From assembly GCA_023269615.1 (NCBI GenBank), contig JAHFSY010000016.1, positions 1 to 64,000 on the forward strand: a stretch of 64,000 bases of DNA. Reading direction: 5' to 3'. A program made the position numbers and the translations under genes. How positions within the stretch are numbered: position 1 is the first letter of the stretch; every line of letters begins with the position of its first letter. The notes under the pieces were generated by a model. The model searched no databases. It was not told the origin of the DNA and worked only from the letters and a program-made list of their open reading frames with translations. Shown one piece after another: positions 42,486-50,423 of this stretch. This DNA comes from Verrucomicrobiota bacterium (GTDB lineage Bacteria; Verrucomicrobiota; Verrucomicrobiia; JABWAM01).

Positions 42486-43082
42486 TTATTTCCAACTGGT
42501 GACATTGTCGGCGTTGACGCCCGACGTTTCCGTGGGGTTATCCTGCAAATTTTCTCCCTTGGACCAGATCGCGAATCCTCCGGGCTTGAGAGGGCCGGTT
42601 CCATAGATTGCAACCTGGTTGTCATTGTCATCATCCAGCCTGACCTGGTACGCGCCGCCCCAAGGGTCCACCACATTGGTGAAGCCGCCGATCACAGCAA
42701 ATTCAGTGCTCTTGAATTCCAGGAAGCGGATCTGGCGCGTGTTTCCACCTGCAGCTGAAGATGCGAGGACGGCATTCAAGTCCCTATCGTTCCCGCTGAA
42801 AATCCAATAGAGCTCGTTCAACTGGGTTGGTGTAAGGTTGGCGTTGGGCACCACGCCCGCAGCGTGCGGCCATGTGCCGTACTCGGTATAGTAGGCTGTC
42901 AGCGCGACTCCCATCTGGTTGATCTGGACGCGGGCCTTGGCTCTTTTAGCCGTCCTGCGCGCGCCTGCAAGCGCTGCAAGGATCAGGCCGGCAAGAATGC
43001 CGATGATGGCGATGACGACCAACAGCTCGATGAGCGTGAAGCCGCGCAAGCGGATCTTGGAAAGACTCGGGTTGAGTTTCAT
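42486..43082 (-). CDS. GspG-like major pseudopilin 1
   Basis: First gene of the operon (198 residues). The motif RGFTLIELLVVIAIIGILAG (residues 13-32) is the standard prepilin cleavage and methylation site. It is followed by INQMGVALTAYYTEYGTWPH, then VDPWGGAYQVRLDDDNDN and FAIWSKGENLQDNP, as in GspG. Being first and most canonical, it could be the main fibre subunit, with its paralogue second. No secretin, ATPase or prepilin peptidase gene lies in the window, so the assembly machine must be elsewhere. Confidence 0.92.
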   Translation of the reverse strand: MKLNPSLSKIRLRGFTLIELLVVIAIIGILAGLILAALAGARRTAKRAKARVQINQMGVALTAYYTEYGTWPHAAGVVPNANLTPTQLNELYWIFSGNDRDLNAVLASSAAGGNTRQIRFLEFKSTEFAVIGGFTNVVDPWGGAYQVRLDDDNDNQVAIYGTGPLKPGGFAIWSKGENLQDNPTETSGVNADNVTSWK

Positions 43083-43113
43083 GGAAGGGCGGGGTGGTAG
43101 GTATGGTTGGGAA

Positions 43114-43386
43114 TCAATCCCGGAGCTCCTTTTCCAGCCGCTCGGAGATCCATTGTTTCATCATGCTCTGGTAATTGAGATAACGCGAGCGGGCGAGGCG
43201 CTTGAGGCGTGCCAGCATGCGGGGGTCGAAACGAATCGTGATGGTGGTGGATTCTGTCTGGTCGGTGCCCGACAGCACGGTGTCCATGAGACGGGCATCC
43301 AGCTGGTGCTGTTGCCAGAAAACGGTTTCCTCCGCTTCGCTCCCGAAGGATGCAGGCAATTCGTCCCAGGATTTGATCGTCTTCAT
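43114..43386 (-). CDS. brnA: BrnA-like ribbon-helix-helix antitoxin
   Basis: The 90-residue protein has a C-terminal ribbon-helix-helix DNA-binding domain: STTITIRFDPRMLARLKRLA, then RYLNYQSMMKQWISERLEKE. It sits 53 bases downstream of the BrnT-like gene in the usual toxin-first order. The N-terminal half would wrap the toxin. It probably also represses the operon through the repeated sites at 43724-43756. The identification rests on domain pattern plus partner. Confidence 0.8.
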   Translation of the reverse strand: MKTIKSWDELPASFGSEAEETVFWQQHQLDARLMDTVLSGTDQTESTTITIRFDPRMLARLKRLARSRYLNYQSMMKQWISERLEKELRD

Positions 43387-43439
43387 GCGGGACAGTGTAG
43401 GCGATGGATTTCATGGTTCAATCGAATAAAAATCGGCCC

Positions 43440-43721
43440 TCAGAGGTTTTCCTGTTTTTTTCGCTCAAAAAAATGATCTTCCTCGGGGGTCATCGCCCGT
43501 GCGGAAATCACGCGGGCCTGGTTTCCGTTCGAGCGGTAGTAGGAAAAGACGCCTTTCCCTTCAAGGGTCTTGCCCAGGCAAAAGTAGCGGGCTTGCGCCA
43601 CGAACGGCTTTACATCAGGAGCGAGTCGCAGGCAAAATGGATCCTCGAAAGCCTCCTCGATTTCACGGGGATTCAATGGGGATTTCAGGTCGAATGTGGG
43701 ATTGATCCAGTCGAAGTCCAT
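43440..43721 (-). CDS. brnT: BrnT-like ribonuclease toxin
   Basis: A 93-residue protein matching BrnT in layout: a start MDFDWINPTFDLK (BrnT usually begins xFEWDxxKxxxN), the helix PREIEEAFEDPFCLRL, strands ARYFCLGKTLEGKGVFSYY, and the final VISARAMTPEEDHFFERKK that carries the conserved Arg and acid residues. BrnT toxins cut RNA and are neutralised by BrnA. The N-terminal KHG motif of typical members is not conserved, so activity is uncertain. Confidence 0.78.
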   Translation of the reverse strand: MDFDWINPTFDLKSPLNPREIEEAFEDPFCLRLAPDVKPFVAQARYFCLGKTLEGKGVFSYYRSNGNQARVISARAMTPEEDHFFERKKQENL

Positions 43722-43723
43722 GA

Positions 43724-43757
43724 ATGTAATTTGAATCTACATTATGAATACATTATA
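43724..43757 (-). promoter_or_regulatory. Probable promoter and operator of brnTA
   Basis: On the minus strand a perfect TATAAT occupies 43757-43752, about 31 bases before the brnT start; no clear -35 is present. It lies inside a direct repeat, ATAATGTA-TTC-ATAATGTA (43756-43738), and ATGTAAT in the other orientation is at 43724-43730. Sites overlapping the -10 fit the autorepression known for BrnA. Confidence 0.5.
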
Positions 43758-43826
43758 ACTACACAGAACGTCAAGCATTAAAATGAAGAATATTTGGGGT
43801 CGGGGAGTTTATAACAGGGGGAGATC

Positions 43827-43878
43827 AAAACACCAGGGCACAACGGCCCCAAGTTTTTGCCCTTGGAGTCTTGTGGTT
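43827..43878. repeat. Inverted CACCAAGG-type repeat
   Basis: ACACCAGGGCACAACGG followed by an inverted relative (CCCTTGGAGTCTTGTGGTTC) frames this 52-bp stretch between brnT and the PEP-CTERM gene. It resembles 32080-32100 and 41213-41240. Confidence 0.45.
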
Positions 43879-43948
43879 CATCGTTTTCGGATCATCCACT
43901 TTTGGAATCATGATTGCTTTTAGGGTCAATGTGTGGCACCCTTGTTTC

Positions 43949-44812
43949 ATGAAAATTCGTTGGGCGTTGTTTAGCGCGGTTTTTCTGGCGCTTTTGGCTG
44001 CCACGACCGATGCGCGGGCGCTTGTTCTCAATTGGGACACCATCGTCTGGCCGGCTGGATCGCTGACCAACTCCTTCGATCTTAACGCTGACGCGGTGAA
44101 CGATATCAAGATCACGATCAGCGGAGACACTGCGGGTGCCTTCGCGCTGGGACCCATCAGCACCAATCGAACTGGTCTGGGCGCTCCCAATAACATCATC
44201 AACGGGGGTACCATTGGGGATGAGTATTCGTTGCTTCTTTACATTTCAGCGGCTGGGTGGACGCTGGACACTCAAAGCATCACCGTCACGGTGGATTTCC
44301 TGAGCTACGGTGGCGCCACCGGCGTGAATTACAAGCTGTTTGACGTGGATGTAAGCGGGCCGGGTTTCCCAGCGTCAACGAACTCTCCCGGCACCGCTGC
44401 GTACGATGACCAGATTCGCGGCATTCGTGGAAGCAACAGTACGGGATACGTCGGGGCAACGGTCACGGGCAGCCTGTCCAACCAGGTCTTGGGCACAGCG
44501 GGGACCACGAACCAGACGGTCCGGGGCATTGGCTCGGTCGGTGGAAATACAAACCTCGGCAACGTGACGATTGATTTTGGAACCACCACGGTGATCAATC
44601 AATTTCAGTTTACTTGGGGAAATGATGCGTCCAGCACATCGTCGAACCCAGGGATCCAATTGATCGGCTTCCATGACATCAATTTTTTGCCGATCATTCC
44701 TGAGCATGGAACGGCCTCGATGTCTCTCCTGGTTTGTTTGCTGGCGGTGGTGGGCATCCGTTTTGTGCACGTGGGGCAGCGCTTGAAGCCGCTGAAGGTG
44801 ACAGGCCGCTAA
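43949..44812 (+). CDS. Exosortase substrate with variant PEP-CTERM signal (PEHGT)
   Basis: Start ATG 43949 gives 287 residues with a signal peptide (MKIRWALFSAVFLALLAATTDARA). The body is beta-rich and high in Thr, Gly, Asn and Ser. The last 37 residues are a sorting signal: IPEHGTASM, a hydrophobic helix LLVCLLAVVGIRFV, then the basic tail GQRLKPLKVTGR. The Pro-Glu-His replaces the standard Pro-Glu-Pro. It should be exported, recognised by an exosortase and attached to the cell surface. It lies 24 bases before the TPR-exosortase pair, which suggests that it is their dedicated substrate. Confidence 0.78.
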   Translation: MKIRWALFSAVFLALLAATTDARALVLNWDTIVWPAGSLTNSFDLNADAVNDIKITISGDTAGAFALGPISTNRTGLGAPNNIINGGTIGDEYSLLLYISAAGWTLDTQSITVTVDFLSYGGATGVNYKLFDVDVSGPGFPASTNSPGTAAYDDQIRGIRGSNSTGYVGATVTGSLSNQVLGTAGTTNQTVRGIGSVGGNTNLGNVTIDFGTTTVINQFQFTWGNDASSTSSNPGIQLIGFHDINFLPIIPEHGTASMSLLVCLLAVVGIRFVHVGQRLKPLKVTGR

Positions 44813-44836
44813 AGCACGCGGCTTTTCGTTGCCCCC

Positions 44837-46567
44837 ATGGCTTCCACTCCGCCGATCGCAGGAGTACGCGAACCGTTTATTGTCCGGATCCTATCCCTCC
44901 GGAACATCGTGATCGCCATCGGGCTGGGTTGTGTTCTCGCAGGTCTGGTCCGGGGGGCGGTTGGATTTTATCAAAGATGGAGGGAGGAGCATCTGGTGAG
45001 CCAGGCGGTGCTTTTCATGGAGAAGGGCGACTATCCGAGTGCGGTGTTGAGCGCCCGGCAGGCTCTCCTGTCCAACCCCGCCAACCTGGGTGCGAGTCAC
45101 GTGATGGCCGATGTGGCCGATCGGATGGGTGTGCCGGAAGCGGTGTTCTGGCGGGGGCGCACATCAGATCTCAATCCCGGGGATTCGCTTGCCGCCATGG
45201 ACTGGGCTTCGACTGCGCTGCGCCATGGCGATATCGCGTCCGCCGACCAGGGGCTGCAGCGTGTCCATGGCGTGGCTCGCAAGACGCCGGAGTATCACCA
45301 GCTTGCCGGGGCGATGGCCTTGACGATGAAGGAACATGCGCTTGCTGAATTGCATTTTTCCATGGCGTTGAAGCTGCAGCCGTCCAACCGTTCCTATCAG
45401 ATCAACCTGGCCACCGTGCAGGTGGGTTCACCCAATCCCGAGACTGCCGGAAAAGCCCGCCACGCGCTCGATCAGTTGCGTCTCGACCCCAAAGTGCGCA
45501 TGCTGGCATTGCGGGCGTTGCTGGGCGACTCCCTGAACCGCTCGGACCTGAAGAATTCGCTGAAGTACGCCCGCGAATTAAAGGCGGCGCCTGAAGGCGG
45601 ATTTCGCGACAAGATTTCCCTGCTCGAGGTGCTGCACCGCTGGAACGACCCCGAATTTGCATCGTGCCTGGAAGAGTTGAAAAGCCGGGCGTCCGGCCGC
45701 CCTGGCGATGTGTACGAACTGGTGTCATGGATGAACGGCCATGAGATGTCGGGCGAGGCACTGGCATGGATGCGAACCCTTTCCCCCGTCGTGCTGGCCC
45801 AGCAGACTGCGGCGTCGGTGATGGCTGAGGCGTATGTTTTGCAGAAAGACTGGAAGGGGCTCCGGTCACTTGTTGACACACCGTGGGGCGATCTCGACAG
45901 CGTGCGAATCGCCTACCAGTCCCGCGCGTCCCGGGAACTGGATAACGCCGTGGCGGCAAACCTGCAGTGGCGGCAGGCGGTTCGCGCGGCAAAAAATACT
46001 TCGCAGAGGGGCATGCTGTTGAAGCTGGCTGACTCCTGGGGATGGAGGATCGAGGCGGAGGATCTGCTGTGGGAACAGGCGAAGGCGGCGGCGAATCCAC
46101 GTTGGGAATTGCTCTCCCTGTACCGCCGTTATCGTGAGCAGAAGAACACCCCGGGGATGCGCGAGGTGTCATTGCGCATTGTGAAAGCTGATCCCGCCGA
46201 CCTCATCGCGTTGAACAACCTCGCCACGTTTTCCATGCTCCTGAACATCGAGCGTCCCAAGGCGTACGAGATGGCCCGGGCGCTGCACGAGAAGGACAAG
46301 TCCCTGCCCGTGCCCCTCACCACGCATGCGCTGGCGCTGTATTTTCAGGGCAGGAGTGAGGAGGCGGTGAAGCTCATGGAGGGGTTGAAGGAAGACCAGC
46401 TTCGGGAACCATCCGTGGCGGCCTACTATGGAGTTTTCCTCGCCGGTGCGGGGGACAATGAGAAGGCGTTGAAATTTCTGGATCTCGCGAAGACGGCCCC
46501 GCTTCTGCCCGAGGAAGCGAATCTCGTGGATGAGGCCCGGCGCAAATTGAGGTCACACGGACCATGA
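44837..46567 (+). CDS. Membrane-anchored TPR protein of exosortase module 1
   Basis: The 576-residue protein has one N-terminal membrane helix (about 22-42, LRNIVIAIGLGCVLAGLVRG), followed by TPR-like helical pairs all along: LVSQAVLFMEKGDYPSAVLS, QLAGAMALTMKEHALAELHF, and near the end YYGVFLAGAGDNEKALKFLD. It would project a repeat scaffold into the periplasm. Its stop overlaps the exosortase start (ATGA, 46564-46567). The protein at 50420 is a paralogue with the same build. Its role is presumably to hold substrates or glycan machinery near the sortase, an inference from linkage. Confidence 0.83.
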   Translation: MASTPPIAGVREPFIVRILSLRNIVIAIGLGCVLAGLVRGAVGFYQRWREEHLVSQAVLFMEKGDYPSAVLSARQALLSNPANLGASHVMADVADRMGVPEAVFWRGRTSDLNPGDSLAAMDWASTALRHGDIASADQGLQRVHGVARKTPEYHQLAGAMALTMKEHALAELHFSMALKLQPSNRSYQINLATVQVGSPNPETAGKARHALDQLRLDPKVRMLALRALLGDSLNRSDLKNSLKYARELKAAPEGGFRDKISLLEVLHRWNDPEFASCLEELKSRASGRPGDVYELVSWMNGHEMSGEALAWMRTLSPVVLAQQTAASVMAEAYVLQKDWKGLRSLVDTPWGDLDSVRIAYQSRASRELDNAVAANLQWRQAVRAAKNTSQRGMLLKLADSWGWRIEAEDLLWEQAKAAANPRWELLSLYRRYREQKNTPGMREVSLRIVKADPADLIALNNLATFSMLLNIERPKAYEMARALHEKDKSLPVPLTTHALALYFQGRSEEAVKLMEGLKEDQLREPSVAAYYGVFLAGAGDNEKALKFLDLAKTAPLLPEEANLVDEARRKLRSHGP

Positions 46568-48099
46568 GGATGGCGGCATGGGTCATCGCGTTGCTCGTGG
46601 TCTGGGGGCGTGCGCTCATGCACCTCGCATCCGAGTGGTCGCTCAATCCGCAATTTCAATTCGGGCCGGCGGTGCCGGTCCTCGCGCTTTTTCTCGCATG
46701 GTTCCGCGTCCGATCCGCCGCATCGCCGGCGCCAGCGGAAATGGAAGCTTCGTCGTGTCGGATGCGCGTGTGGATTACGCTGGCACTCATCATGTTTCTC
46801 TGGGCGGAATTGATTCTTTCCGTGGACACCCGGTGGAGAATCATCTCCGGCCTGCAGGTGGGCTCGGCCACGATCCTCACCGCGGTCTGGCTGAGGCAGG
46901 CAGGCGGGTTGGCGGTGCTGCGGGCGATGGCGTTTCCATTGCTGTTCGTCTGGGTTGCCGTTCCGTGGCCCACCGTCATCGAATTTCCAGTGACCCAGGG
47001 GTTGATGCTGATGGTGACGGGCATCACGGTGGAGTTTCTGAACGCGGTTGGCATCGCGGCCCTTCAGCATGGAAACGTCATCGAGATGAGTTGCGGCGTG
47101 GTGGGCGTGGAAACGGCGTGCAGCGGCGTGCAGTCATTTCAAGCAAGCCTGATGGTATCGTTGTTTCTTGGGGAACTGTGGCGTTTTGGGCTGCGCCGCC
47201 GCCTTGCCCTGGTCGCCGCGTCGGCGGTGATCGCATTCGCCGGAAATCTTGCGCGAACCATCGGGCTCGCGTGGATCGTCAGTCGCGATGGTGCGGCCGG
47301 CCTGGAACGTCATCACGACATGATCGGTTCCATGGCGTCCGGTATGACCTTCCTGATGATCCTGGGCCTGGCGTTCATGCTGGCCCGAAGGACTCCGGTG
47401 ATGATACGGGAGGCCGGGCGGCTGCCCGTTCTGCGTCCGATCCGCGGCCACGCGGGGTATGTGGTGGCGTTGATGGTGATTCTCGCTCCGTTGCTGGTTT
47501 CGGGATGGTTTTACATTCGCGGGAAGAACGCTCACGTCCAGAATGAGGCGTTATGGATGATGAGGAAGGCGGGGGCATCGGGTGGGTGGCGGGTCGAGGA
47601 GCTTCGCGTGCCCGAAGAGAGTTTGCGGATTCTCCAGTGCAGTGAATCCCGCTCCGTGACCTGCCGTTCTCCCGGGGGAGTGACATTTCAGATCCATCAC
47701 TTTTTCTGGAAACCCTTGGTCGAGGTGCCCAGCCTCGCCACGGCGCACACCCCGGACATCTGCATGCCCAACGCCGGTTGGACGCTTGTGCGTGGTCCGG
47801 TGCCGGTCACCCTGAATGTTGGGTCAAAAAAGATTTCCGGGGCATTTTTCCATTTCACCCAGGCGGGGGTGGAAGTCTGTGTCTTTCACGCAATCTGGCA
47901 TGGAGGCGAGCCCCAGGTTTTGTCAGACGCATTCCATTCGTTGGACCGCTTCCGTGACCGTGCGGAGATGATCTGGGAGGGCAAACGCAATCGCGGGCAT
48001 GAAGTCCTCACCTTGATTGTCCCGGCGATGGGCGACCGGGTGCTTGAGGCCGGCGAGTGCCGGGAGGCGCTGGAGTGCGTGTTTGGCGCGGGCAAGTGA
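46564..48099 (+). CDS. Exosortase-EpsI fusion protein 1
   Basis: A 511-residue multi-pass membrane protein. Residues 1-275 are the exosortase core, with about eight membrane helices and the catalytic triad: C186 (VETACSGVQSF), R231 (GNLARTIGL) and H251 (HHDMIG). Residues 300-511 are an EpsI-type (DUF3485) periplasmic domain with HTPDICMPNAGW. Exosortases cleave PEP-CTERM signals like that of the adjacent 43949 gene and transfer the protein to a surface anchor. The start overlaps the TPR gene, so the two are coupled. Length and motifs are intact. Confidence 0.93.
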   Translation: MRMAAWVIALLVVWGRALMHLASEWSLNPQFQFGPAVPVLALFLAWFRVRSAASPAPAEMEASSCRMRVWITLALIMFLWAELILSVDTRWRIISGLQVGSATILTAVWLRQAGGLAVLRAMAFPLLFVWVAVPWPTVIEFPVTQGLMLMVTGITVEFLNAVGIAALQHGNVIEMSCGVVGVETACSGVQSFQASLMVSLFLGELWRFGLRRRLALVAASAVIAFAGNLARTIGLAWIVSRDGAAGLERHHDMIGSMASGMTFLMILGLAFMLARRTPVMIREAGRLPVLRPIRGHAGYVVALMVILAPLLVSGWFYIRGKNAHVQNEALWMMRKAGASGGWRVEELRVPEESLRILQCSESRSVTCRSPGGVTFQIHHFFWKPLVEVPSLATAHTPDICMPNAGWTLVRGPVPVTLNVGSKKISGAFFHFTQAGVEVCVFHAIWHGGEPQVLSDAFHSLDRFRDRAEMIWEGKRNRGHEVLTLIVPAMGDRVLEAGECREALECVFGAGK

Positions 48100-48127
48100 T
48101 CTTCTTCGAATTCCGCCACCGCGACTT

Positions 48128-48469
48128 TTATTTGGAACCGGATTTTCCGGTTGTGCCCGAGGGTGGTGTTCCCCTGCGGATTTGATATTTATCCACGATG
48201 CGTCGGGCATCCGCGTCGGTGGCGCTGAGGATGATCAGGTCGTTGGCAAGTCCTTCGAGGGCGGTCTGGACGGTACGGGATTGCGCGACGTCGGATTGGG
48301 CCTTACTGGCCTGCTGGGCCAGGGACTGCCCCGCTTTTTTCAGAGCGGCTGCATTGTTCCAGTGGGCGTGCACTTCAAAGATGAGGAAAAGGTTGAAGGC
48401 TGTCACCAGCAAAAGCAGTGGCAGAAAAAACGATGCGGGCCCCGCCTGGGATGATGGGTCCTGGTTCAT
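48128..48469 (-). CDS. Small single-span membrane protein, paralogue of its neighbour
   Basis: The 113-residue protein has a hydrophobic helix at about 13-33 (FFLPLLLLVTAFNLFLIF). A periplasmic heptad-rich helix follows (KKAGQSLAQQASKAQSDVAQ), then the motif LANDLIILSATDADARRIVD and a Gly/Ser/Thr tail. The last motif aligns with VQDLAQISANKPEVQALLAR in the upstream gene, so the pair arose by duplication. Stop and start overlap (ATGA, 48466-48469). The two genes lie between and opposite to the two exosortases. No family name is recognised. Confidence 0.75.
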   Translation of the reverse strand: MNQDPSSQAGPASFFLPLLLLVTAFNLFLIFEVHAHWNNAAALKKAGQSLAQQASKAQSDVAQSRTVQTALEGLANDLIILSATDADARRIVDKYQIRRGTPPSGTTGKSGSK

Positions 48470-48759
48470 GGCGCGCTGGGGGAATTGTGTTTGACGGTCA
48501 CTCCGTAGCGGGCGAGAAGGGCTTGGACTTCGGGCTTGTTGGCGGAAATCTGGGCGAGGTCCTGCACGATGCTATTCGCGGTGCGCAGGCTGACCATCCC
48601 CCGGTTCACATCAGCCTGGACTTTGGCAAGCGCCTCCTGTTGCGCGACCACGCCGGATTCAAGATGCGCGCGGTAAAATCCAAGCACGACGAGAAGGAGC
48701 GCCAGGATGAGGCTGGTGGCAGATGAGCCAAGAAGAAGTTTGTATTGGGAATGCGTCAC
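48466..48759 (-). CDS. Small single-span membrane protein, paralogue of its neighbour
   Basis: First gene of the two-gene minus-strand unit (97 residues). The membrane helix is at about 10-28 (GSSATSLILALLLVVLGFY). A coiled-coil-like segment follows (SGVVAQQEALAKVQADVNRG), then SIVQDLAQISANKPEVQALL. The layout equals that of the 48128 gene. Its start faces exosortase 2 across 86 bases, which must hold divergent promoters. A regulator or structural partner of the exosortase modules is a guess from position only. Confidence 0.75.
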   Translation of the reverse strand: MTHSQYKLLLGSSATSLILALLLVVLGFYRAHLESGVVAQQEALAKVQADVNRGMVSLRTANSIVQDLAQISANKPEVQALLARYGVTVKHNSPSAP

Positions 48760-48845
48760 GGGGAATGGAGCATGTTCGTTTTGAAAGAGGTCGTCAATCT
48801 TGGATTCCGCGCCGGGTTGTAATTTTCTTTTGAAGATTGTAGGGT

Positions 48846-50423
48846 ATGCGGGTGTTCAAACGGATGTCGCAGTTCTTGCCGGCGGATCGCCGTCCGCCCC
48901 TCAGTTTCGCCCTGTTGTGGATCGGGGCGTGGGCGATGTTGCTCCTGCAACTGGGAGTGGAATGGTGGCGCAATCCCCAGTACGGTTACGGGCTGGTTGT
49001 CCCCTTGTTGTGCGTGTGGATTTTGTGGGAAAGACGCGATGAATGGGCGGGGGTGTTCGACGGAGCTGCTGTCACCAAGCCGCGCCTCTCCCGAACGGGA
49101 CCCTTTCTCTTCCTGTGCGCGATCTCGCCGCTGCCGCTTGAACTCTTGCGGGAGGTCAGTCCACAGCTGCGTTCCATTGGCATTTATGGGTCGGCGCTTT
49201 GTCTTTCGCTCACCTTCTGGACGCTGCGGCGGATGGGGGCGCAGCGGGTGCCGCGCGTGGCGCTCGGCGTGGCCTTGCTTTTTGCAACGGCTGTTCCGTG
49301 GCCTTTGGCAGTCGAGGTCTGGGTGACGCAATCATTGATGAAAGGGATCGCCTCCTTCACGGCGGATGTGGTGAGTCTTTGTGGGATTCTCGCGATGCAC
49401 CGTGGGAACCTGATCGAGTTGCGCAGCGGGATGCTGAGCGTGGATGAGGCGTGCAGCGGGGTGCGATCGTTGCAATCATGCATCATGGCTTCGGTCGCCA
49501 TTGGCCAGTTCCATCGGCTTGCTTCGTCGCGCCAGGCCGTGTTGCTGGCGGGAGGCGTCATGCTGGCGCTGGCTGGAAATTTGGTGCGGACGCTGGCATT
49601 GACGCTGGTCGCCGCGTCGCGCGGGATGGAGAGCGTGCATCCTTTCCATGATCCGGCGGGATGGATCATCCTGGTGGGTGTGACGCTGGTTCTTTTCTGG
49701 GTTGGCAAACGACTTGCCGTTCCCATGCAGAAAACGACTGCGCGATGGGAATGGCCGGACTTTGGCTGCCTGCCCCGCAGCTGGGGGGCGCTGGTGACGG
49801 CGCTGGTTTCCCTTGTTGCGGCACACCTGTGGTACTGGACCCATGACGCGCGCTGGCCGATGCAGACGGAACCTTTTCTCGTGATGCGCACCACGGCGGG
49901 CTTTCGGGTGGACGAGATTCCCGTTCCTTCCTCCATCGAGAAAGTTTTGCAGTCGGATCGATCGGCGTATTATCAGTGCGCCTCGCGGGAATGGGGCGAT
50001 GCGGCGGTGTACTCATTTTTCTGGCTGCCGACGAGGGAGAACCAGGTGGGGTTCTTCCACCGCCCGGATATCTGCATGTCGGGCGCGGGCTGGGAGATGA
50101 AAGGGGAGGTGCGCGAGGTTTCCGTGCAGATCAGCGGCGTCAAGACGACGTGGTACCTGTTCACCTTCGAGCGCGAACACCGTCGGCTGATCCAGGCGTG
50201 GGGCGTATGGCGCGATGGTGTGGAGCAGAAGCTTGATTTTTCGCGCGGATGGCGTTTCCTGAGCGGACAACACATGCAGATCTGGCAATACGTTTTGGAA
50301 GGGCGCCGTGTGTCCAACATCCAGGTTGTATCGGTGATCCTGGACGCCCAGGCGGGTGGCGAATCACGCATGGCGACGGTCATCAGTCATCTCTTAGAAG
50401 CAAGGCAGAGGAGGTCGCCATGA
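48846..50423 (+). CDS. Exosortase-EpsI fusion protein 2
   Basis: A 525-residue paralogue of exosortase 1. The membrane core carries C203 (DEACSGVRSL), R248 (GNLVRTLAL) and H268 (FHDPAGW). After the last helix (about 310-330) comes an EpsI-type domain with FFHRPDICMSGAGW. Sequence between the catalytic motifs differs clearly from exosortase 1, so the two may prefer different signals; the window offers one PEHGT and one standard PEP substrate. The stop overlaps the following TPR gene (ATGA, 50420-50423). A second Met at residue 7 is an alternative start. Confidence 0.93.
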   Translation: MRVFKRMSQFLPADRRPPLSFALLWIGAWAMLLLQLGVEWWRNPQYGYGLVVPLLCVWILWERRDEWAGVFDGAAVTKPRLSRTGPFLFLCAISPLPLELLREVSPQLRSIGIYGSALCLSLTFWTLRRMGAQRVPRVALGVALLFATAVPWPLAVEVWVTQSLMKGIASFTADVVSLCGILAMHRGNLIELRSGMLSVDEACSGVRSLQSCIMASVAIGQFHRLASSRQAVLLAGGVMLALAGNLVRTLALTLVAASRGMESVHPFHDPAGWIILVGVTLVLFWVGKRLAVPMQKTTARWEWPDFGCLPRSWGALVTALVSLVAAHLWYWTHDARWPMQTEPFLVMRTTAGFRVDEIPVPSSIEKVLQSDRSAYYQCASREWGDAAVYSFFWLPTRENQVGFFHRPDICMSGAGWEMKGEVREVSVQISGVKTTWYLFTFEREHRRLIQAWGVWRDGVEQKLDFSRGWRFLSGQHMQIWQYVLEGRRVSNIQVVSVILDAQAGGESRMATVISHLLEARQRRSP

